A stretch of 6,931 bases of DNA from an uncultured Eubacteriales bacterium. Its GTDB lineage: Bacteria; Bacillota; Clostridia; Lachnospirales; Bianqueaceae. The translations under genes were made by a program, and so were the position numbers. Shown here piece by piece: positions 1 through 6,399 of this stretch. The stretch spans positions 1 to 6,931 of the forward strand of contig CABUPM010000103.1 of assembly GCA_902493345.1 (NCBI GenBank). Reading direction: 5' to 3'. A model generated the notes under the pieces. It searched no databases, had not been told where the DNA came from, and saw only the letters and a program-made list of their open reading frames with translations. Numbering within the stretch: the first letter of the stretch is position 1; every line of letters starts with the position of its first letter.

Positions 1-57
1 GCTTCTCTGATGATACCAACCTTACAAAAAGCCCGGAAATACGCCACTTTTCAGCCT
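1..57. other. Region downstream of rlmD, no gene assigned
   Basis: I find no convincing terminator for rlmD here: on the minus strand only AAAG/CTTT-type weak pairing precedes the TTTTT at about 26-30. On the plus strand two frames are open across it, which is uninformative at this length. A terminator or neighbouring gene may lie outside the window. Confidence 0.3.
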
Positions 58-1431
58 TTATTTATCTTTTCTTGACAGCAAACATACCGTCTCCACATGT
101 CCGGTCTCAGGGAACATATCCACGCATTGAACCTTGCGCACCTTCATCCCGCCGTTTTCCAGAATCTTGACATCCCTGGCAAGTGTCCCTGGATCACAGG
201 AGACATAGACCATGCGCTCCGGAGACATCTGAAGAATAGTATCGAGGAGAGCCACATCACACCCGGCCCGGGGCGGATCAACCACAATAACATCCGGACG
301 GATTCCTGTCTTGCGGTAATGTTCCGGGATCACCTTTTCTGCCTCTCCCGTGAAAAAGGTAACATTGGAGATTCCGTTATTACATGCGTTTTTGCGCGCA
401 TCCTGAATTGCGGCATCGATGATCTCCACACCATACACATGCTGCGTCTTTCTGGCCAAGAACAACGAAATCGTACCAGCGCCGCAATAAGCGTCCCAAA
501 CCGTCTCTGTACCGGTGAGCGCTGCCATCTCCAGCGCTGTTTCATAGAGACGGCGCGTCTGAATCGGATTGACCTGGAAGAAGGACTGCGGAGAGATCAT
601 GAACTCCAGATCTCCGATATTCGCCCGAATCTGCTCCGGACCGCCTATGGTCCGTGTCTTAGCTCCCAAAATCACATTGGTATTTTGTGTATTGGTATTC
701 ACACTGACCGACGTTACGCCCAGCTGCCGCAAAGCCTGTGCCATTTCTTTTTCCTTGGGGAGTTTCTGTCCATTGATGACAAAACAGACCAGAACCTCTC
801 CGCTCTCCCGTCCGTCCCGGATCAAAATATGGCGCAGCAAACCCTTGCCCGTCGTCTCATCATAAGCCGTAACTCCGGCTTCCATACAAAGCTGCAAAAT
901 CTGCGGTAGGAGCCGGTTGCTGACTTCGGACTGAATCCGGCACGCATCGATCGGAATCAGCCGATGGCTGCGCGGAGCATAAAAGCCTGCCTGCAGCTTG
1001 CCCTCTTCCATCCGTACCGGGAACTGCGCCTTATTGCGGTAATACAGGCGTTCTTCCGACGCCATACCCAGAATCGGAGGATAGGCATCTAATGTCACGC
1101 CGCCGACACGCCGAAGCAGTTCATAGACCTGTTTCTGCTTCCAGCGAAGCTGCGCCTCATAAGTCATATGCTGCAAAAGGCATCCACCGCACCTTGGAAA
1201 ATACGGACATGGCGGTTCTACTCGGTCTGGCGAGACAGCCGTAAGCTCCAACAATTTGCCGTAAGCATACTGTTTTTTGACCTGTACGATCAGGACTTCC
1301 CCTTCTTCTTCCGGCAGCATCCCCGGAACAAAAACTGCAAATCCATCATAATGACCAACTCCCGCGCCTTGCTGAGTCAAATCCTCCGCCCGCAAATGAA
1401 TGCGCTGATTTTTGCTTACCGGCTGCGTCAT
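58..1431 (-). CDS. rlmD: 23S rRNA (uracil-5-)-methyltransferase, RlmD/RlmCD (RumA) type
   Basis: This enzyme uses S-adenosylmethionine to make 5-methyluridine in 23S rRNA in the cytoplasm. The 457-residue protein has full family length. A TRAM RNA-binding domain occupies about residues 8-65. Four iron-sulfur cluster cysteines are visible: C75, C81, C84 (CPYFPRCGGC) and C164. The SAM-binding motif is DAYCGAGT (313-320), followed by VVDPPRAGC around D385. The catalytic cysteine is C412 in YVSCDPGTLARD, and the general-base glutamate is E447 in GHVETV. In Bacillus the single orthologue RlmCD modifies both U747 and U1939, whereas E. coli splits these between RlmC and RlmD; which sites this enzyme modifies cannot be read from sequence. 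The ATG start has a strong AGGAGG and lies six bases after the stop of the YhaM-family gene, so the two are co-transcribed. A tRNA TrmA role is less likely because of the TRAM domain and Fe-S cysteines. Confidence 0.95.
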   Translation of the reverse strand: MTQPVSKNQRIHLRAEDLTQQGAGVGHYDGFAVFVPGMLPEEEGEVLIVQVKKQYAYGKLLELTAVSPDRVEPPCPYFPRCGGCLLQHMTYEAQLRWKQKQVYELLRRVGGVTLDAYPPILGMASEERLYYRNKAQFPVRMEEGKLQAGFYAPRSHRLIPIDACRIQSEVSNRLLPQILQLCMEAGVTAYDETTGKGLLRHILIRDGRESGEVLVCFVINGQKLPKEKEMAQALRQLGVTSVSVNTNTQNTNVILGAKTRTIGGPEQIRANIGDLEFMISPQSFFQVNPIQTRRLYETALEMAALTGTETVWDAYCGAGTISLFLARKTQHVYGVEIIDAAIQDARKNACNNGISNVTFFTGEAEKVIPEHYRKTGIRPDVIVVDPPRAGCDVALLDTILQMSPERMVYVSCDPGTLARDVKILENGGMKVRKVQCVDMFPETGHVETVCLLSRKDK

Positions 1432-1437
1432 ACCGTT

Positions 1438-2385
1438 TTAGTCCTCCTTATAGCTTCCCTTATAAAAATTGCGTGACAGGAAGCGGTTATACTCCGTCCA
1501 CTCCCCCTCTGTCTGATCATTCTTTAAGAATTCCTCAACCATCTTCAGCTTGGCATCCGTATTATCGGCCAGATGGATGATCATCGCTTCCAGCGTCATC
1601 GGCACCTTAGGAGAACCGAATTCCAATTCTCCATGATGCGACAGAATAATATGTTCCAGCTCCAGAAGAAGCTCCTGCGGAAATCCGCTGATCTTGGCCG
1701 CTTCATCCCGGATCTTATCATAGCCGATCATAATATGTCCCAGAAGCTGCCCCTCTGTGCTGTAATCTCCGGCAGGCATAGGATTCAGCTCCCATAGCTT
1801 TCCGATGTCATGCAGCAATGCCGCGGTAACCACCAGATCCCGGTTGACAGGACCGTACTGTCCCGCCAGATACTCTGCGAGTCTTGTCACCGAAGTCACA
1901 TGCTCCAGATACCCACCGACAAAATTATGATGGACACTCTTGGCCGCGGGATGCAGCCGAATCCGTTCCTTTAAGGTCGGATCCTTGTAAAAAGCCTCCA
2001 GCAGCTTTTTCAGATACGGATCACGGATGGAAGCTGTCCAATCCAGAATCTGGCGGTACATCTCATTGATGTCCTTCTGCGTCGAAGGCGAGTAATCCGC
2101 CGGATTGTATTCTCCGGGTTCGCTTTTCCGCAGGCGCTGAATATTCATCTGCGGTTCTCCCTGAAAAGATGTGATCGTGGCGTCTACCTTGATAAAATCG
2201 CCCTTGGAAAACTCCCCGATCTGTGTGTTGATTTCCCATACTTTGGCGGAAATCGTACCGGTCTTATCCTGCAAGGTGAGTGAAAGATAGCTTTTCCCCG
2301 CCTTGGTATGAAACAGTGCCTTTTCCTTGCACAGATAATGCTCTATTACTTTCTGTCCTTCTCGTAAATTCTGAATATAGTTCAT
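1438..2385 (-). CDS. yhaM: YhaM-family 3'-5' exoribonuclease (OB-fold plus HD domain)
   Basis: The product is a cytoplasmic, probably Mn2+-dependent 3'-5' exoribonuclease that trims short single-stranded RNA ends, as known for Bacillus YhaM. The 315-residue length fits the family. An N-terminal OB-fold nucleic-acid-binding domain spans about residues 12-88 (strands around SYLSLTLQDKTGTISAKVW). The HD phosphohydrolase domain spans about 150-290. Likely metal ligands are H162 (YLEHVTS), H192-D193 (LLHDIGK), H217 (LGHIMIG), H240-H241 (LSHHGELEFGSP) and D264 (HLADNTDAK). SHHGELEFGSP is characteristic of this family rather than of generic HD hydrolases. The ATG start has AAGGGGAG nine bases upstream and an extended -10 promoter giving a leader of about 24 bases. 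It is the first gene of a two-gene operon with rlmD. Confidence 0.93.
   Translation of the reverse strand: MNYIQNLREGQKVIEHYLCKEKALFHTKAGKSYLSLTLQDKTGTISAKVWEINTQIGEFSKGDFIKVDATITSFQGEPQMNIQRLRKSEPGEYNPADYSPSTQKDINEMYRQILDWTASIRDPYLKKLLEAFYKDPTLKERIRLHPAAKSVHHNFVGGYLEHVTSVTRLAEYLAGQYGPVNRDLVVTAALLHDIGKLWELNPMPAGDYSTEGQLLGHIMIGYDKIRDEAAKISGFPQELLLELEHIILSHHGELEFGSPKVPMTLEAMIIHLADNTDAKLKMVEEFLKNDQTEGEWTEYNRFLSRNFYKGSYKED
1443..1448 (-). promoter_or_regulatory. Ribosome binding site of rlmD inside the yhaM 3' end
   Basis: AGGAGG on the minus strand lies 11 bases before the rlmD ATG. It is embedded in the last codons of the YhaM-family gene (…Tyr-Lys-Glu-Asp-stop). This placement supports the chosen rlmD start and suggests translational coupling between the two genes. 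Confidence 0.8.
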
Positions 2386-2415
2386 CGCTTCAGACTCCCC
2401 TTTCTCTACACGGAC

Positions 2416-2444
2416 ATTATAACAGATTTCAGCCGATTTGAATA
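2416..2444 (-). promoter_or_regulatory. Extended -10 promoter for the yhaM-rlmD operon
   Basis: The minus strand carries TGTTATAAT, a perfect -10 hexamer (2416-2421) with the TGn extension (2422-2424). The -35 region at normal spacing (about 2439-2444, TATTCA) is a poor match, which is typical of extended -10 promoters. Transcription would begin near 2409, about 24 bases before the ATG, leaving room for the AAGGGGAG ribosome binding site at 2395-2402. Confidence 0.75.
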
Positions 2445-2462
2445 TAGCAAATTCCTTTTTTC

Positions 2463-2491
2463 AAAAAATGCCCGCCTGTTACCAAGCGAGC
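2463..2491 (-). terminator. Second (distal) intrinsic terminator after the htrA-like gene
   Basis: On the minus strand GCTCGCTT (2484-2491) pairs with AGGCGGGC (2470-2477), giving eight base pairs including two G-U pairs, around the six-base loop GGTAAC. It is followed by A and six T. It lies downstream of the first terminator and just upstream of the yhaM promoter, so it probably acts as a back-up stop insulating the two units. Confidence 0.65.
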
Positions 2492-2504
2492 CACCCTAAA
2501 ATCT

Positions 2505-2542
2505 AAAAAAGGTATCCGGCTTTTACACCGAATACCCTTTTT
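2505..2542 (-). terminator. Intrinsic terminator of the htrA-like gene
   Basis: The minus strand folds AAAAAGGGTATTCGG (2528-2542) against CCGGATACCTTTTTT (2505-2519), a 15-base-pair arm with two G-U wobbles, around the eight-base loop TGTAAAAG. The stem begins 13 bases after the htrA-like stop codon. The A-tract and T-tract at the two ends would also allow termination of plus-strand transcription, although no plus-strand gene is present. Confidence 0.88.
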
Positions 2543-2555
2543 CTGAATCTGTTAA

Positions 2556-3995
2556 TTACTGCGGTTTCTGCCGCAAAGTCATTGTCAGCTCTACAGTCTC
2601 CGTCTCACCGTTCATATAGCCTCTCAGGACTTCTACCGTTACCGTCTGGCCAACCTCGCACTCACCAAGCCATTCCTTAAGATCATCAAAATTATTGATC
2701 GTATTGCCGTTAAATCCGATGATCACGTCATAGACCTTCAGACCAGCCTCTGCTGCGGGGCTGCCGTCATTCACATTGGCAACCAACACGCCCATGGGCA
2801 GTTCGTAATACTCCGCCCAGCTCGACTGACTGTTGTTCGGGTGGAAATTCATTACATCGTATCCGGAAAATCCCATATAAGGTTTCTCCACATAGCCGAC
2901 ACGGATCAGCTCTCCAAATACACTCTTAGCGATAGAGGTTGGTATCGCAAATCCGATACCCTCGGAATCCTCGATCGTCATATCCAGCGTAAATCCGATT
3001 ACTTCGCCGCGTCCGTTAAAGAGTACGCCGCTGGTATTGACGGCTGCGTCCGTCTGGAGCATATCCATCGTGATCGCCGTGTTGTTTACAGTAAACGATA
3101 CGCTTCTCTCCAAGCCGCTGATCGTTCCCAGGGACGGAGTGCTGTAATATCCTCTCGGAGAGCTGAACGTCAACGCGAGATCACCCAGAACCATACCGGT
3201 GCTGTCGCCAAGTGTGGCAACCTTGAGTGAAGTTCTCTGCACTTCATCAATATCGTTCTTCTTTACCTTCAGCACTGCCAGATCCGTATCACTATCAATC
3301 CCCTGCAGCTCCGGCGTATAGACGTTCTCATCATCTTCTCCGAAGATCAACTGTACGCTGTTGGTCGAAGTCAGGATATGATAGGCTGTCGCCACATATA
3401 CATATTCATCGTCCTCTCCTACAATCGCGCCGGTCGCATATCCGGATCCCGTGATAATAGTCGCCAGAGAATGCGATACATCTTCAACAATGTCGGCAAC
3501 GCTGGAATATGTGGAATTCTGCAATTCCTTGGCGTCCGTCCGTTCAATGGAGCCGCCCTCCGCCAGAATCGCGCTGTCATTGCTCTCTGCCTTGGAAAGG
3601 CCCAAGTAACTTCCGGCTACAGATGCTCCGAAGGCTCCGCCGATCGTCAGCACGGCGCACAATACGGCGACTGCCGCCTTGGCTCCCTTGCCGCTCTTTT
3701 TCTTCTTGGGCGGCTGCGGCTGGTAAGTATAATAACCACCGTAAGGAGGCGTTCCGTACGGCGGCTGGCCGCCGCCCTGATAAGGCTGCTGATACTGCTG
3801 CTGGTACGGCTGCTGTTGATATGGCTGACTGTTATATCCCCATTGCTGGGAAGTCTGCGTATCCTGATGTATCTGTTCCGCGGTATATCTATACTGCGTA
3901 TTCTGCGTGTTCTCCGTTTTTTCCGGTTCCTGTCCCTGCTCCTGCGGTGCATCCTCTATCTGATTCAGATCCTGCATCTCTTTGTTTTCATCCAT
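2556..3995 (-). CDS. Membrane-anchored HtrA/DegP-like (S1C family) trypsin-like protein with PDZ domain, altered active-site loop
   Basis: This belongs to the HtrA/DegP envelope quality-control group. The 479 residues comprise a disordered cytoplasmic tail (1-95, rich in Gln, Pro, Tyr), a basic KKKKSGKGAK stop, one membrane segment (about 105-131), an extracellular trypsin-like domain (about 165-365) and a C-terminal PDZ domain (about 370-476). Candidate triad residues are H206 (VATAYHIL), D238 (DTDLAVLKV) and S322. The usual TDAAINPGNSGGPL is here TDAAVNTSGVLF: two residues are lost before the serine and one after, so the GNSGG oxyanion hole is not intact. Proteolysis is therefore uncertain, and a peptide-binding or scaffold role is possible. 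The ATG has AGGAGG eight bases upstream. It follows a regulator/kinase pair, as htrA genes do in some Firmicutes; control by that pair is inference. The fold assignment is secure, the activity is not. Confidence 0.88.
   Translation of the reverse strand: MDENKEMQDLNQIEDAPQEQGQEPEKTENTQNTQYRYTAEQIHQDTQTSQQWGYNSQPYQQQPYQQQYQQPYQGGGQPPYGTPPYGGYYTYQPQPPKKKKSGKGAKAAVAVLCAVLTIGGAFGASVAGSYLGLSKAESNDSAILAEGGSIERTDAKELQNSTYSSVADIVEDVSHSLATIITGSGYATGAIVGEDDEYVYVATAYHILTSTNSVQLIFGEDDENVYTPELQGIDSDTDLAVLKVKKNDIDEVQRTSLKVATLGDSTGMVLGDLALTFSSPRGYYSTPSLGTISGLERSVSFTVNNTAITMDMLQTDAAVNTSGVLFNGRGEVIGFTLDMTIEDSEGIGFAIPTSIAKSVFGELIRVGYVEKPYMGFSGYDVMNFHPNNSQSSWAEYYELPMGVLVANVNDGSPAAEAGLKVYDVIIGFNGNTINNFDDLKEWLGECEVGQTVTVEVLRGYMNGETETVELTMTLRQKPQ
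3777..3827 (-). repeat. Short coding repeat for QPYQQ units in the HtrA-like tail
   Basis: Residues 57-73 consist of imperfect repeats of Gln-Pro-Tyr-Gln-Gln (QPYQQ QPYQQ QYQQ PYQ), encoded by repeated CAG/CAA, CCN and TAY codons. The repeat lies within a longer Gln/Pro/Gly/Tyr-rich stretch (residues 51-95) before the membrane segment. Such tracts can vary in length by slippage. Confidence 0.7.
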
Positions 3996-4014
3996 CTTGA
4001 CTACCTCCTCTTTT

Positions 4015-4050
4015 ATCCAAAACCCTAATGGGTTTATTTATCCTTTGGAT
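4015..4050 (-). promoter_or_regulatory. Nested inverted repeats in the htrA-like leader, next to the ribosome binding site
   Basis: A perfect inverted repeat AAACCC-TAAT-GGGTTT occupies 4020-4035. It is nested in an outer one, ATCCAAA (4015-4021) with TTTGGAT (4044-4050). As minus-strand RNA this could fold into a hairpin of six outer pairs, a left bulge of about ten bases, and five inner pairs with loop AUUA, ending a few bases before the AGAGGAGGT ribosome binding site. As DNA it could equally be a protein operator. There is no T-tract, so it is not a terminator. Confidence 0.5.
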
Positions 4051-4054
4051 GATC

Positions 4055-4060
4055 TTATAG
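4055..4060 (-). promoter_or_regulatory. Possible -10 element of the htrA-like gene
   Basis: TATAAG on the minus strand (5/6 match to TATAAT) lies about 60 bases upstream of the htrA-like start and just upstream of the nested inverted repeats. No convincing -35 hexamer is found at 16-18 bases spacing, so the promoter may need an activator such as the neighbouring response regulator, or may lie elsewhere in the gap. Confidence 0.3.
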
Positions 4061-4126
4061 TAATCCCCAACTTTTAACTGCGTATGAACGAGTGGTAAAA
4101 AAAGCGTATTTTTTGAGATTCTTTAT

Positions 4127-4154
4127 AAAAAAGGAAGGGGAGAAAACTCCCTTT
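4127..4154 (-). terminator. Probable intrinsic terminator after the histidine kinase gene
   Basis: On the minus strand GGGAG (4147-4151) pairs with CTCCC (4138-4142) around a TTTT loop. The stem extends by A-T pairs if one C is bulged, and is followed by CTTCC and six T. It lies about 30 bases after the kinase stop codon. A second GGGAGAG arm further upstream could compete for the same CTCCC, so the exact fold is uncertain. Confidence 0.6.
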
Positions 4155-4181
4155 CGTGAAGTCTCTCCCTTATCAAATACA

Positions 4182-5699
4182 TTATTTCTTCTCTATAAAG
4201 CTGACCTGATTGGCAAGCGGCAGTGTAAAAGTAAACTTTGTGCCTTCGCCTTCTTTACTGAAGACCTGAATGCCCTCACCATGATTTACGATGATCTGCT
4301 TCACAATCGCAAGCCCCAGTCCCATACCGGTCTTATTCAGGCCGCGGGATTTGTCTCCCTTATGGAAGCGTTCGAAAATATGCCTGACGGCCTCTTCATC
4401 CATACCGATTCCGGTATCCTGAACGCTGACCGATGCCTTCCGGTTGATAATATCACTGGATATCGTGATGGAGTCGCCTTCATTGGTGAATTTGATCGCA
4501 TTGTCAATCAGATTATAAATCACCCGCTGAATCTTATCCAGATCCGCATTCACATAGAGTCTTTCCTGAGCAAATTTGAACTCAATCTGCAGCTTTTTCT
4601 CTTCCGCACGCTGCTCAAAACCCAGCATCAGCTTGCGAATCATTTCATTGATATCAAAGCGTACAATATGAAGTTCATCCCGGCCGGACTCCATTCGATT
4701 CAATTCCAACAGATCGTTGGCCAGCTTGCTGAGGCGGTTGGTCTCATCAAAAACAATATTCAGATACTTATCATACTGATCCGGCGGAATCACACCGTCC
4801 AGCATAGCCTGAACAAATCCTCGGATCGATGTCAGCGGTGAACGGAAATCATGGGAGATATTGGCAATAAACGCCTGCTGTGTCTCCTCAACCTCCTGCA
4901 GCTCTACCGCCATCAGATTGAAAGTCTTGGCAAGATCCGCGATCTCATCCCGAGTGCAGATCTCCACCTTTTTGCTGAAATCTCCCTGGGTAATCGCCGC
5001 CGCGATCTCCCGCATCTGGTTCACCGGTGTCACAATGCTGTTGGCCAGATATCCAATCATAATCGCGACCAGAATACTGATCAGACCGAATACAATCAGA
5101 ACCACCAGGAGCATGTTGTGAACGCTGTTGGAAATATCCCGCAGTCCGATATTCAGGAGGATAACCGCCGTAGACTCCACGTTCATCTCACGTGCCAGCA
5201 CATTCTCATAATACAGCGTAGAATACGCCAGCGTCATCGTTTTCTGACTGTAATATTCCGGAAACTGGTCTTCATACATCCGGTCCTGCATCTGTCCGGT
5301 ACGAACCGCCTCAATAAATACTGCGCTCTCCGATGAGAGCTGAAGATCCTGCGTATCCGTGTCGCCTCCCAATCGAATGGTCGGCACAACTATAGAACCA
5401 TCCGTCTGGGTGATGGGCTGCTTGCAGATCCAAATCTCGATTCCCTTGGCCCTGGCGACCGCGTCTAATTTTTCCCGCATATACAGCGTAGTCTGAAAGG
5501 ACGTCTGTTCCAGGGTCTCCTGAATGATCTGCTTGGTCGTGAGCAGATCCTCCTGTGACCGTTCCAGCATATAGGCTTGAAAAATCTTTGGGAAGATGCC
5601 CAGAATACAGCCAGATATGATCAGAATGATCAGCAGATAGATCCCGAACAGCTTGAATCGAACGGAAAAAAGCCATCGGTGTTTGATCTCCGGAGGCAT
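4182..5699 (-). CDS. Membrane sensor histidine kinase (HAMP, HisKA, HATPase_c)
   Basis: This is the sensor of a two-component pair; it should autophosphorylate on histidine and pass phosphate to the adjacent regulator. The 505 residues run: TM1 (about 14-36), extracellular domain (37-194), TM2 (195-217), HAMP (about 217-270), HisKA dimerisation domain and HATPase_c. The phospho-accepting residue is H283 in the H-box SHDFRSPLTS. The N-box is NLIDNAIKFT (N400), G1 is DTGIGM (D428), the F-box is IFERFHK and G2 is TGMGLGLAI (457-465). All catalytic boxes are intact. No cytoplasmic PAS domain is present, unlike typical WalK. The extracellular part has an EIWICKQ…DGSIVV stretch reminiscent of Cache/PAS-like sensors. 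The ATG starts one base after the regulator's stop, with GAGGTG (5707-5712) as ribosome binding site. The specific signal is unknown. Confidence 0.93.
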   Translation of the reverse strand: MPPEIKHRWLFSVRFKLFGIYLLIILIISGCILGIFPKIFQAYMLERSQEDLLTTKQIIQETLEQTSFQTTLYMREKLDAVARAKGIEIWICKQPITQTDGSIVVPTIRLGGDTDTQDLQLSSESAVFIEAVRTGQMQDRMYEDQFPEYYSQKTMTLAYSTLYYENVLAREMNVESTAVILLNIGLRDISNSVHNMLLVVLIVFGLISILVAIMIGYLANSIVTPVNQMREIAAAITQGDFSKKVEICTRDEIADLAKTFNLMAVELQEVEETQQAFIANISHDFRSPLTSIRGFVQAMLDGVIPPDQYDKYLNIVFDETNRLSKLANDLLELNRMESGRDELHIVRFDINEMIRKLMLGFEQRAEEKKLQIEFKFAQERLYVNADLDKIQRVIYNLIDNAIKFTNEGDSITISSDIINRKASVSVQDTGIGMDEEAVRHIFERFHKGDKSRGLNKTGMGLGLAIVKQIIVNHGEGIQVFSKEGEGTKFTFTLPLANQVSFIEKK

Positions 5700-5700
5700 G

Positions 5701-6393
5701 TTATTTCACCTCAAACTTATATCCGACGCCCCATACCGTCTTGATGCCCCAAGGCTCATTATGATCGTCATTGTCCAGCTTTTCACGGATCCGTTTGATA
5801 TGTACGTCAACGGTACGGGTATCTCCATAGTACTCATATCCCCAGATCTGATTCAAAAGCTGCTCGCGGGTAAATACCTGATTGGGATGGGATGCCAGGA
5901 AAAACAGCAGCTCCAGCTCCTTGGGCGGCATCTCAATATCCTTGTCATGATAATTAACGGAATAATTGGACTGGTTAATGATGAGTCCCGGGAAAATCAA
6001 CTTCTTCAGATTGGTTTCCTTGGTCTCCGTACGGCGCAGCACCGCTTTGACACGCGCTACCAGCTCTTTATTATCAAACGGCTTGACGATATAATCGTCC
6101 GCTCCCAGCTCCAGTCCCAATACCTTGTCAAAGGTCTCTCCCTTGGCTGTCAGAAAGATCACCGGTATCGCTCCCTGTTTCCGAATCTCCCGGCAAGTCT
6201 CATATCCGTCCATCTCCGGCATCATCACATCCAGAATGACCAGATTCGGAGAAAACTTCTGAATCTGCTTCAACGCTTCCTTGCCATTATGGGCTCTCTC
6301 TGTCTCAAACCCTTCCTTAACCAGATACAGACAGATCAGCTCCGCGATATTGGAATCGTCGTCCACTACCAAAATTCTCTGTTTTGCTGCCAA
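5701..6393 (-). CDS. OmpR/PhoB-family response regulator
   Basis: This DNA-binding transcription regulator is activated by phosphorylation from the neighbouring kinase. The 230 residues contain a receiver domain (1-120) and a winged-helix output domain (about 127-228). Receiver residues are complete: acidic pocket D11-D13 (VVDDDSN), phospho-acceptor D55 (LVILDVMMPEMDG), T82 (FLTAKG) and K104 (VKPF). The output domain shows the family's PPKELELLFFL and REQLLNQIWG helices, the recognition helix RTVDVHIKRIREKL and the C-terminal hairpin WGVGYKFEVK. The start is TTG, set by AAAGGA nine bases upstream and by the usual receiver-domain N-terminus. The gene begins six bases after the mutS2 stop and overlaps nothing. 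It resembles PhoP/WalR-type regulators, but I cannot assign a named orthologue or its target sites. Confidence 0.94.
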   Translation of the reverse strand: MAAKQRILVVDDDSNIAELICLYLVKEGFETERAHNGKEALKQIQKFSPNLVILDVMMPEMDGYETCREIRKQGAIPVIFLTAKGETFDKVLGLELGADDYIVKPFDNKELVARVKAVLRRTETKETNLKKLIFPGLIINQSNYSVNYHDKDIEMPPKELELLFFLASHPNQVFTREQLLNQIWGYEYYGDTRTVDVHIKRIREKLDNDDHNEPWGIKTVWGVGYKFEVK

Positions 6394-6399
6394 TTTGAC

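Noticed and set aside
97..909. 270-codon plus-strand open frame opposite rlmD
   Set aside because: It lies entirely antisense to a strongly supported methyltransferase whose motifs are all present; the translation shows no recognisable domain and has Cys/His/Arg-rich shadow composition.
3012..3050. Frameshift or pseudogene as explanation for the altered HtrA serine loop
   Set aside because: The reading frame is uninterrupted on both sides, the flanking TDAA and GEVIGF are normal, and the PDZ domain follows in frame, so the change is a clean in-frame alteration.
3378..4028. 216-codon plus-strand frame with Leu/Arg-rich, membrane-like C-terminal part
   Set aside because: The hydrophobic pattern is the mirror of the Gln/Pro-rich tail codons of the HtrA-like gene; no ribosome binding site supports it.
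4092..4841. 249-codon plus-strand frame beginning in the htrA-kinase gap
   Set aside because: All but its first 90 bases are antisense to the kinase catalytic domain; the start lies in the leader/terminator region and the product matches nothing I recognise.
4182..6393. Assignment of the two-component pair as WalRK
   Set aside because: The kinase lacks the cytoplasmic PAS domain usual in WalK, and walHI/walJ-type genes are absent; the similarity is at family level only.
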